Source of the DNA: Rhodothalassium salexigens DSM 2132
Lineage (GTDB): Bacteria; Pseudomonadota; Alphaproteobacteria; Sphingomonadales; Rhodothalassiaceae
Assembly: GCF_004341375.1 (NCBI RefSeq)
Contig: NZ_SLXO01000003.1
Coordinates: 353,345-417,344 of the forward strand
Length of the DNA: 64,000 nt
Direction of reading: 5' to 3'
The notes under the pieces: model-generated
The model's database searches: none
What the model was told of the DNA's origin: nothing
What the model saw: only the letters and a program-made list of their open reading frames with translations
Made by a program: the position numbers and the translations under genes
Part shown: in pieces, positions 46,971 through 56,077 of the stretch
How positions within the stretch are numbered: position 1 is the first letter of the stretch
Layout: every line of letters starts with the position of its first letter

Positions 46971-49683
46971 CGGTTCATCCCCGCGTGGGCGGGGAACACG
47001 AAGAAAAGGTCGATTTTTCGCTTGCCCCTTTCGGTTCATCCCCGCGTGGGCGGGGAACACTCGCGCAATTTCGTCGGCGGTCAATTTCGCCCCGGTTCAT
47101 CCCCGCGTGGGCGGGGAACACCCGTGCCTGGAGGAGATCGCCGAGGCGGTCGGCGGTTCATCCCCGCGTGGGCGGGGAACACAGCACCGCGCATTGCAGC
47201 TCGCGCGCGATCGCCGGTTCATCCCCGCGTGGGCGGGGAACACCACCCCTGGGTGGCGGTGATCGGCTGGCCGGCCGGTTCATCCCCGCGTGGGCGGGGA
47301 ACACATTCACGTCACCGACGCGGATGGTGGGCCAGTCGGTTCATCCCCGCGTGGGCGGGGAACACTGACACGCTCGATTTTTCTTGTGACGTGCGACCGG
47401 TTCATCCCCGCGTGGGCGGGGAACACGACACGACCTACTACGTGGTCGAGCGCACGTACGGTTCATCCCCGCGTGGGCGGGGAACACGACAGGGAAGACG
47501 AGTCAGAGGACCTCGTATTCGGTTCATCCCCGCGTGGGCGGGGAACACCCGTCCAACAAGAATGTAGACGGGTTCAGCGTCGGTTCATCCCCGCGTGGGC
47601 GGGGAACACGCGATGAGTCCGCTTATTCTGGCAGGTATTGCCGGTTCATCCCCGCGTGGGCGGGGAACACAACGGCAAGATCGAAAAGCCGAGCAAAGAA
47701 ACCGGTTCATCCCCGCGTGGGCGGGGAACACGACCATCCCGACCCCCTTTTAGCCGTCGAAGCCGGTTCATCCCCGCGTGGGCGGGGAACACATCAGCGG
47801 TCGCAAAAGGTCCCCGCTGGCGGCCGGTTCATCCCCGCGTGGGCGGGGAACACTTCGGAGAGGTGGGCGCGCGCCAGCGGGTAATCGGTTCATCCCCGCG
47901 TGGGCGGGGAACACCTGGATTTTACGGATAACAGCCAGGACCTGCGCGGTTCATCCCCGCGTGGGCGGGGAACACTAGACTCCGTCTAATGTATAAGCGC
48001 GCCATTCCGGTTCATCCCCGCGTGGGCGGGGAACACTCCTCCGATTGCCAACGCACGCGCCGTCGACCCGGTTCATCCCCGCGTGGGCGGGGAACACCGA
48101 TATCGTCAAAGATTGGCCCGGCGATTTTACGGTTCATCCCCGCGTGGGCGGGGAACACTCAGCCGTCACCGCCGCGCGGGGCGTGGCGGTCGGTTCATCC
48201 CCGCGTGGGCGGGGAACACTGGCGCATCTTCGCCTCGGTCTTTTTGGACGGCGGTTCATCCCCGCGTGGGCGGGGAACACCGCAATCGACTTCGCAGACA
48301 TAAAAAAGCCCCCGGTTCATCCCCGCGTGGGCGGGGAACACCGGGTTTGATGATCTGCCTCTCGAACCCGTGCCGGTTCATCCCCGCGTGGGCGGGGAAC
48401 ACAAGGTCGCCGCTGGCGGACATCATGTCCCAGACGGTTCATCCCCGCGTGGGCGGGGAACACGCTTCCCACAACTCCCGATCCTGCCGGTTGATCGGTT
48501 CATCCCCGCGTGGGCGGGGAACACCTGTGCCGGCGTCAATTTCCGTTGCGAAACGCCGGTTCATCCCCGCGTGGGCGGGGAACACCCCCTCGATCTCTGG
48601 CGGCTGCACGTCGCCCCCGGTTCATCCCCGCGTGGGCGGGGAACACTCATCCTCGGCCGGCGGCGCCACATAGGCGCCCGGTTCATCCCCGCGTGGGCGG
48701 GGAACACGACCAGTCGAGCGCGTGGTCAGTTGTGCCGGCCGGTTCATCCCCGCGTGGGCGGGGAACACCCAGCACTCGCTATTCGCGCGTTGCCGTGGGT
48801 CGGTTCATCCCCGCGTGGGCGGGGAACACACGAAACACGGTCAGCACATACCGCGTTGGCACGGTTCATCCCCGCGTGGGCGGGGAACACAATCTGACTG
48901 ATTGTCGATCATGGACGGATCACGGTTCATCCCCGCGTGGGCGGGGAACACGGCAACACATTGGTCGCGCAGGATGCCCATGACGGTTCATCCCCGCGTG
49001 GGCGGGGAACACGCATAGATCTCGGTTTTCAGCCCGCGCCGCTCCGGTTCATCCCCGCGTGGGCGGGGAACACGCATAGATCTCGGTTTTCAGCCCGCGC
49101 CGCTCCGGTTCATCCCCGCGTGGGCGGGGAACACCTCGGTGGTGTCGTCGACCAGGCCGAATGCGCCGGTTCATCCCCGCGTGGGCGGGGAACACCGAGA
49201 TCTCCAGGATCGCGGCATAGATGTCGCCGGTTCATCCCCGCGTGGGCGGGGAACACATGACGCCCCCGATCACCGCCGTCGCAATTGCCGGTTCATCCCC
49301 GCGTGGGCGGGGAACACGGCTTGGGCCGAGACCAGGCCAGGTTATACACCGGTTCATCCCCGCGTGGGCGGGGAACACGGTTGCTCTCGAAATTTCGGGC
49401 CGAGAAGCGGCGGTTCATCCCCGCGTGGGCGGGGAACACTCTTTCACGTGTTCGTTTTCTTTTCTTTATAGCGGTTCATCCCCGCGTGGGCGGGGAACAC
49501 AGTCGCGTGCCAGCGCCGCGATATTTGCCTCGCGGTTCATCCCCGCGTGGGCGGGGAACACGGCAACACTTTGATCGCGAAGGATGCCCGAGACGGTTCA
49601 TCCCCGCGTGGGCGGGGAACACGAGGCTGACCGAGTCGGCGGCGGCGGCGACGCCGGTTCATCCCCGCGTGGGCGGGGAACAC
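46971..49683 (-). CRISPR. Type I-E CRISPR array, 45 repeats and 44 spacers
   Basis: The 29-bp repeat reads CGGTTCATCCCCGCGTGGG... on the plus strand and GTGTTCCCCGCCCACGCG... in the transcribed (minus) sense. Repeats start every 61 bp from 46971 to 49655, so every spacer is exactly 32 bp. All repeats read appear identical, including the trailer end. The hairpin CCCCGC-CCAC-GCGGGG is the Cas6e substrate type. The leader and newest spacers are at the right, next to cas2. Spacers 34 and 35 are identical. Confidence 0.99.
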
Positions 49684-49777
49684 TCTTCTTGTAGAGCGTT
49701 GACCTTAAACACATTTTACAATGTCAAACAACCCACCGACGGTTCCGCCTTTGTTCAGCGGTTCCAGTTCAGTGTTT
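49684..49777 (-). promoter_or_regulatory. CRISPR leader
   Basis: 94 bp between cas2 and the first repeat, with an A+T-rich part adjoining the array. On the minus strand it contains TTGACATTGTAAAATG. A small palindrome ACATT-TTAC-AATGT and an outer TTGAC/GTCAA pair lie within 30 bp. It should carry the array promoter and the adaptation signals. Confidence 0.7.
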
Positions 49778-51065
<1,288 letters not shown>

Positions 51066-51075
51066 GGCTGGCTCT

Positions 51076-51807
51076 CTACTCTGCGGCCAAGGGGGCCGGG
51101 CGCACCAGCAACAGGCCACAGCCGAACGCCTTGGCCGGGCCGACGCCTTGGCACAGAGCGGCCGCGAAGACCTGTGGGGCGGTGATGCGCAACAGGCCAT
51201 CGAAATCCAGGCTGGAGAGCACGGCTCGGCGGCCCTTTCGGCGTTTAATGACATGCTGGCGATAGCCGTCCACCTGTGTGCAGGGAGTGCCGTTGACGTC
51301 GGTCTCCAGGGCAAAGCCGCAGCGCTCGGCGCGCGCGCTTAGCCAAGCCAAACCGCGCTCCCGTTCCAGGTTGGGCCGTGCTGTGCGGCGGTCCTTGCCG
51401 CGCTCAATCGGGCGCAGCGCATCCATGATCACGTCATGGCGTTTGCCGCGTCGGCCCTTGCCGTCTCGGCGCGCTACCGTGGGGTTGGCTCGCAGAGAGA
51501 ACGCCAGCCGCTGACCGGTCCGCCAGGTCACGTCCAGGAGTTTGGGCTCGTCGACGGTCACCAAGTCGCTTGCGCGTCGGGGTGCGCGCGCGGAGAAGGT
51601 AATGAACCGGCCGGGTTCGATCTCCCGCCACAGAAAATCCCGGTCGCGCTCCGGCTGGTCTGCGAACAGTGACCAGATCAGGCGGTGACCGATAGCCAGC
51701 GGCGTCGGCGAATGACGCCCGTCCGGCAAGAGGATGGGAGCGAGCGCTGCAGCGGTGGCATCGCGGCGCAGCGTGATGCGGCTGAGGACCCAGGGATGAT
51801 CGGTCAT
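51076..51807 (-). CDS. cas6e: CRISPR pre-crRNA endoribonuclease Cas6e/CasE
   Basis: 243 aa. It cuts the repeat hairpin to release crRNAs with an 8-nt handle and stays in Cascade. The N-terminal ferredoxin-like domain carries GHRLIWSLF with the candidate catalytic His. The C-terminal glycine-rich loop GVGPAKAFGCGLLLV is diagnostic. The start overlaps the cas5e stop (ATGA). Confidence 0.94.
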   Translation of the reverse strand: MTDHPWVLSRITLRRDATAAALAPILLPDGRHSPTPLAIGHRLIWSLFADQPERDRDFLWREIEPGRFITFSARAPRRASDLVTVDEPKLLDVTWRTGQRLAFSLRANPTVARRDGKGRRGKRHDVIMDALRPIERGKDRRTARPNLERERGLAWLSARAERCGFALETDVNGTPCTQVDGYRQHVIKRRKGRRAVLSSLDFDGLLRITAPQVFAAALCQGVGPAKAFGCGLLLVRPAPLAAE

Positions 51808-52556
51808 GGGGCGGGCTCCCGCTCAGGGAGGGTGGGCAGGGTGGCGATCAGCACCGGGCGTTCGGCAAACTGCCAGCGGCGCCGGCTGAGCGGCACGTCG
51901 CGCCGGGTCTCGCGCCGTTCGGCTGGGGGCAGGCCGGGGGCATCCTGGTCGGCGGCGACGGTTCGGCCCTCGGCTCTCAGATGCGCGCGGACTGTCCGTT
52001 CCGGCTCTTTCGGAGCACGGGCGGCGAACGCCTCGGGCAGGGTGTTTGCTTCTACCACCTGCGGGTCCAGCGGCAGCGCGAACGGACAGCCGCGCCGCCC
52101 GAAGTACGGCGCAAAGACGGGCCGGCGCAGTGCCTCGGCCAGGGCGTGCGGGTCGGGCGTGGGGTCGGCCGCCTGGCGCGGCCACAGCGCCACCGTATAG
52201 AGCGCATCGGCTCGATAGTCGCGCCGCGAAACCAGCGTGTTCAGGTCGTGGCGCGCCAGGGCGAGTTCTTCCCGTCGGGTGGCGAAGGTGCGGCCGCGCC
52301 GGGTGCTGGGGGCCTGGACGGTGTGATAGTCGGTAAACGGGCGGCCCGGCGCATCGTCGCGCACGGCGAGCCCCCAGGCGCGATCCAGGGCGGCCAGGGC
52401 CTCCTCCTGATCGCGGCGCAGACCGAGGGCGGCGGCCAGCAGCCCCAGAACGGCCGAGCGCGCCGGACGCGGCCAGCCGGTGCGGTTCTCGCCGACCGCG
52501 ATCTCGCCCATCGCCGCCAGGGGGCCATACAGGGTGATGGTCAGGAACGCGGTCAT
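51804..52556 (-). CDS. cas5e: Cascade subunit Cas5e/CasD
   Basis: 250 aa RAMP subunit that caps the crRNA 5' handle. YGPLAAMGEIAVGENRTGWPRPARSAVLGLLAAALG matches the family N-terminus (read in two phrases around the GENRTGWPRPARS motif), and PYFGRRGCPFALPL near residue 155 is characteristic. Four-base overlaps join it to cas7e and cas6e. Confidence 0.93.
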   Translation of the reverse strand: MTAFLTITLYGPLAAMGEIAVGENRTGWPRPARSAVLGLLAAALGLRRDQEEALAALDRAWGLAVRDDAPGRPFTDYHTVQAPSTRRGRTFATRREELALARHDLNTLVSRRDYRADALYTVALWPRQAADPTPDPHALAEALRRPVFAPYFGRRGCPFALPLDPQVVEANTLPEAFAARAPKEPERTVRAHLRAEGRTVAADQDAPGLPPAERRETRRDVPLSRRRWQFAERPVLIATLPTLPEREPAP

Positions 52557-53632
52557 GCCGGCGCCTCCACGGCGAAGGCGGCCAAGTCGTCGATGGTTCC
52601 CTTGGCGCCGGGCCATTGCTTGGTCAGGTCCAGGGCTTTGGCGGAAGGGTCGTTGCCATAGGCCTCGGTCAGGGCGACGCGGGTCTCAATCAAGGATTTG
52701 ACCGACGCGGTCATCTGATCGTGTCCCCCGATCGGCTTCAGGAACGCCGAGGACAGGCCACGAGGCATGTCCTCTCCACGCTCGACCAGGACAAAGCTGG
52801 CGAGGGTATGGTGGGCGAAGCTGTTGAGTTTGCCCTTGGGGGTCACTGTGGCGGCGGCGCGTACCAGGGCGGCGATGGCATCGTTTGCCAGGCCCGTGTG
52901 CCCCTCCAGGTTCTCCACCAGCAGGTCGTAATTGATGCAGGCGTAAACATAGAAGATGCCGGCACCGAACTCCTGCACGCCGACATGCGCAGCGCCCGAA
53001 TCATCGGCGTCGTGAGGGTCTTTAAGGTCGTCCACAGCCGTGTAGTAGTCGTCCTCCACCACGACCCGGTGGGTGGTCATGGCGTGGGCGACCTGGGCGG
53101 CGGCCTCGCGATTGTAGCGGGGATCATCGGCCAGCATGCGACCGAAAAGGGCGATATCGGCGGCGGTGTCTGTGCGGCGCAGGACGGTGTCGTTCTTGAT
53201 CGTATTCGAATCCGTGAACGGCTCGCCGGTCAGCGCCTGATCGGCCAGCGCGAAGGCCGCCGCGCGTTCCTGAGGGCTGATGAAGGCCAGTTGGCGCAGT
53301 TGCAAAGGGTGGGCATCCTTGCTGTCTTCCAGCTTGCCAAACACGTCGGCGATGGCGCGCGCGGTCGTTGTCGCGGTCTCCTCCGCCATGCCCTTGTCGG
53401 TCAGATAGGCGTGCAGGTCTTCGCCCAGGCGTTTGGTGCGCTGGCCCAGATGCCCGTTCAGGGCGGACTGGAAGGCGTCGGATGTGCGCCAGGCGCGCTT
53501 GAGCGACTGGCTGGAAACGCGCAGGCGCGGCACGCCCCCCATGATGACCGTTTTGGGGCGGCCACTGTCGTCGCGGTTGAGGTTGGCTGCGGGGTAGGAG
53601 GCCAGGGTATGGATTTGAACGAAGGTGGTCAT
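52553..53632 (-). CDS. cas7e: Cascade backbone subunit Cas7e/CasC
   Basis: 359 aa. Six copies form the crRNA-binding backbone. Family phrases: FVQIHTLASYPAANLNRDD, RLRVSSQSLKRAWR, FGRMLADDPRYN and GAGIFYVYACINYD. The ATG at 53632 has GGAG seven bases upstream and overlaps the cse2 stop (ATGA). Confidence 0.96.
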   Translation of the reverse strand: MTTFVQIHTLASYPAANLNRDDSGRPKTVIMGGVPRLRVSSQSLKRAWRTSDAFQSALNGHLGQRTKRLGEDLHAYLTDKGMAEETATTTARAIADVFGKLEDSKDAHPLQLRQLAFISPQERAAAFALADQALTGEPFTDSNTIKNDTVLRRTDTAADIALFGRMLADDPRYNREAAAQVAHAMTTHRVVVEDDYYTAVDDLKDPHDADDSGAAHVGVQEFGAGIFYVYACINYDLLVENLEGHTGLANDAIAALVRAAATVTPKGKLNSFAHHTLASFVLVERGEDMPRGLSSAFLKPIGGHDQMTASVKSLIETRVALTEAYGNDPSAKALDLTKQWPGAKGTIDDLAAFAVEAPA

Positions 53633-54201
53633 GGTGCGTCTCCGGCGACTAGGGCGGGGGAGGTGTCCTCGGTGTCGGTGGCCCCGGCACCCGGCCGAGC
53701 CGACCCGGCGTTGAAATAATCGAAGGCCCAGCGTTGGCGGGTGCGGTCGGTCCACCAGACAATGGAAACGGCCAGGTCAGGCACGTTCACGGTGCCGCGC
53801 AGCATCCGGACCAGCCGGACCATGGCGGTCATCAAGGCGGCCTCGTCCTGGCCGTCGGTCAGGAGCAGGCGGCGGAAGCGGGCCTGGGACAGCCGGGGCT
53901 CATGCTGATGTTTGGTGTCCAGGCTGCCCGGCCCGATGGCCTGGGCGATGGATCTATTCGGCGCATCCTCGTGGGCGTCCTTTCGAACATGGGCCAATGT
54001 CACGGCCAGCGTTCCCGCGCGTTCAAGCTGGTGGCGTGACAGGGGAAGGGCCCGCCACAGTCGCAGAGTGGCGGGAAGAAACAGCGCCTCAGTGGGATCG
54101 TGGCAGCGACGCAGGTTAGCCATGGCGGCGCGGTCGGTCTGAAGGTCGCGCCACCAGTCGCGCGCGACGATGCCGGGGTCAGGTTTGCGGTCGTTCATCA
54201 C
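53629..54201 (-). CDS. cse2: Cascade small subunit Cse2/CasB
   Basis: 190 aa, mostly helical. WWRDLQTDRAAMANLRRC near residue 16 and the later RFRRLLL and VDLAVSIVWW-like phrases match Cse2. Two copies per Cascade stabilise the R-loop. The start overlaps the cse1 stop (ATGA). The C-terminus after about 170 is Gly/Ala/Thr-rich. Confidence 0.92.
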   Translation of the reverse strand: MMNDRKPDPGIVARDWWRDLQTDRAAMANLRRCHDPTEALFLPATLRLWRALPLSRHQLERAGTLAVTLAHVRKDAHEDAPNRSIAQAIGPGSLDTKHQHEPRLSQARFRRLLLTDGQDEAALMTAMVRLVRMLRGTVNVPDLAVSIVWWTDRTRQRWAFDYFNAGSARPGAGATDTEDTSPALVAGDAP

Positions 54202-55889
54202 AGCGCCTCCATCTGGCCGGCGGTGATGCCGGCCGTCTTCGTCTTCCTGGTTTTCGGCTTTCCGGGGGGGGCAACGGGCAGGCCGAGGGCCTCATGGACC
54301 TTTTTGCCGGTCTTCGTCGCCGATACGAAATGGCCGGTCAGCCAGCGGCGGGCGTTGACGATCCGTCTGAAGTCGGTCAGTTCTAAGCCCTCGACAGGGA
54401 CAGCCTCGTCGAACACGGCGCAGGCGGTCTCGCGCAGCACCGCCAGGAACCGTGTGCGGATGGCATGTGAGGGGGCGGTGTCGGCCGACTTAGGGTCGGC
54501 GGCCTCGCCGAGGGCCTTGAAGAAGGCGGGCTCAGTCTGGCGCCAGACGCGCGCATCCAGGGCAGAGAAATCGCCGCGCGCGTTCTTCGATTTGGCGAAC
54601 AAGCCCTTTTCGACAGCGTCAGCCGTTGCAGCGGCGATCAGATTGGCGCCTGCCACCATCGACCGCGCGGCGTCGTCAATGCGGTCGCGGGCGTCGTCGT
54701 CCCGGCCGAGCAGCAGGGGCATCTCCGCCTCCACCCAGCCACAGGCCTTCTTCTTGTTCATATCGTAGCCGAAGGCGCGCAGGCGAACGCCGTCATAGAT
54801 CCCCAAGTCGGCGAGGCGGTCCCGTGCGGCTGTCACGCATGCGGCTGGTTGGCGGGCGGTGTCTGTCTCGTTGCTGGTCAGGGCCAGCCAGTCGCGATAG
54901 CCGATCCCTTGCCGGCCACCGTGAACGGGCAGCCAGTCGGCGTTGGGCTTGGGGCGATAGTGGGGCGTTAGGGGGTGTTGGAAGCCGCCCTCGCCGTACT
55001 GGAATCCATAGGGGCGAGTGACATAGCCGGAGACCATGATGGCGTCTGTCGCCCCGGTCAGGTCGCAGGTTTCGCTCGGCTCGGCTGGGCGGAAAGTCAG
55101 GCGGATGCGACGCGGCATGCCGAACCAGACGTGGCGTGGATCCGCATGGCTTTGAGCCGTGCGCGCGCCCTGTTTGCCGGAGACCCGGGTTGCGCCGAGC
55201 CAGGGGTAGACGGCGGCGGGGTCGGTCGGTGCGTCGGTCGTGCGACGCTGATCGCAGGCGGTACGGCTTTCCACGTTCAGCCACACCAAGTGCCACAGCG
55301 TAGCGGTTCCAGGGTCGTTTTCGGGCGGCGATACCACGGTTGTCAGCGGGCCACCGCCGCGCAACGAGGTCATGTGTCCAGCACCACCTGAGGGCGCGTA
55401 GGTCTGCAACGTCAACAGCGCCCAGGCGGCCGCGGGGCGCGACAGCGTTTTGACCGCCCCGCGGCGGACGAACATGTCGGTATTGCGCTCTTGGGTCTGC
55501 TGGCCGGGAGCGTCGATAAGCAGCGCCGCGACCGGGGTTTCGCCCCCTTGCAGCGGCTCTTGATCCTGAAGGAAGCGCGGGCCGTCGCCATCCAGCACGA
55601 ACGCCTGGGCATGGCGGGCGAATGCCGCGCGCAGCGTTTCGGGCGGGGGCGGGGCGATCCAGCCGGGCTCCCAATCGTCGTCACCATCCGGTGGACAGGT
55701 GGTGGAGACCAGGCCGATCAGGAATTCCAGCAGGGCGCCGTTGACGTCCGGGCGGGGCGCGGCCAGGGCCACGATGGGCGATTCGCACTGTTCCAGGAAA
55801 TCGGTAAGCTGATCAGGCCGGACAAGGCCGGTCCAGCCGTTGGCGCGCCGGACCGGGATCCACGGGTGGTCGAGCAGGGAAAAGGGCAT
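54198..55889 (-). CDS. cse1: Cascade large subunit Cse1/CasA (Cas8e)
   Basis: 563 aa. It recognises the PAM and recruits Cas3. The start MPFSLLDHPWIPVRRANGW is the classic Cse1 N-terminus; AGQ-type loop region and EGGFQHPLTPHY near the middle also fit, as does the four-helix C-terminal domain. AAAGG precedes the ATG. It is the first Cascade gene, 188 bp after cas3, and its upstream region holds the degenerate repeat. Confidence 0.94.
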   Translation of the reverse strand: MPFSLLDHPWIPVRRANGWTGLVRPDQLTDFLEQCESPIVALAAPRPDVNGALLEFLIGLVSTTCPPDGDDDWEPGWIAPPPPETLRAAFARHAQAFVLDGDGPRFLQDQEPLQGGETPVAALLIDAPGQQTQERNTDMFVRRGAVKTLSRPAAAWALLTLQTYAPSGGAGHMTSLRGGGPLTTVVSPPENDPGTATLWHLVWLNVESRTACDQRRTTDAPTDPAAVYPWLGATRVSGKQGARTAQSHADPRHVWFGMPRRIRLTFRPAEPSETCDLTGATDAIMVSGYVTRPYGFQYGEGGFQHPLTPHYRPKPNADWLPVHGGRQGIGYRDWLALTSNETDTARQPAACVTAARDRLADLGIYDGVRLRAFGYDMNKKKACGWVEAEMPLLLGRDDDARDRIDDAARSMVAGANLIAAATADAVEKGLFAKSKNARGDFSALDARVWRQTEPAFFKALGEAADPKSADTAPSHAIRTRFLAVLRETACAVFDEAVPVEGLELTDFRRIVNARRWLTGHFVSATKTGKKVHEALGLPVAPPGKPKTRKTKTAGITAGQMEAL

Positions 55890-55989
55890 GGAAGCGGCCT
55901 TTCGATCGGATATCAGCTAACGCCTAAACTCTTTTTCAGAACATTGGGCCGCCGCTTTCTTGTCAAGACAAATTCCAGGGTTTCGTCTC

Positions 55990-56018
55990 TTGTTAATCCC
56001 CGCTAAGGCGGGGAACAT
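55990..56018 (-). ncRNA. Degenerate stand-alone CRISPR repeat between cas3 and cse1
   Basis: In the same orientation as the array, the minus strand reads ATGTTCCCCGCCTTAGCG..., identical to the array repeat at 22 of 29 positions. The 6-bp stem CCCCGC/GCGGGG is fully kept and only the loop (CTTA for CCAC) and ends differ, so Cas6e could recognise it. The 5' handle would be ATTAACAA instead of ATGAACCG. No second repeat and no array leader flank it. A palindrome AACATG-CAG-CATGTT overlaps its upstream edge. It could be a regulatory crRNA-like element or an array relic. Confidence 0.55.
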
Positions 56019-56057
56019 GCTGCATGTTGCGCGCAGCTCATGCCCAAACTCGGGCCA

Positions 56058-56073
56058 TACTCTGTTGAGAGTA
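56058..56073 (-). terminator. Small hairpin just after cas3
   Basis: TACTCT-CAAC-AGAGTA on the minus strand, 5 bp after the cas3 stop. There is no U-tract, so termination is not assured. Confidence 0.3.
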
Positions 56074-56077
56074 GGAA

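Noticed and set aside
46751..49574. Overlapping plus-strand ORFs of about 100-370 aa with repeated RFIPAWAGNT, VHPRVGGEH and GSSPRGRGT blocks
   Set aside because: They are translations of the CRISPR repeat in three frames, a well-known source of spurious proteins.
55890..56077. A second complete CRISPR array
   Set aside because: Only one degenerate repeat is present, and there is no array leader or following repeat at the expected 61-bp distance.
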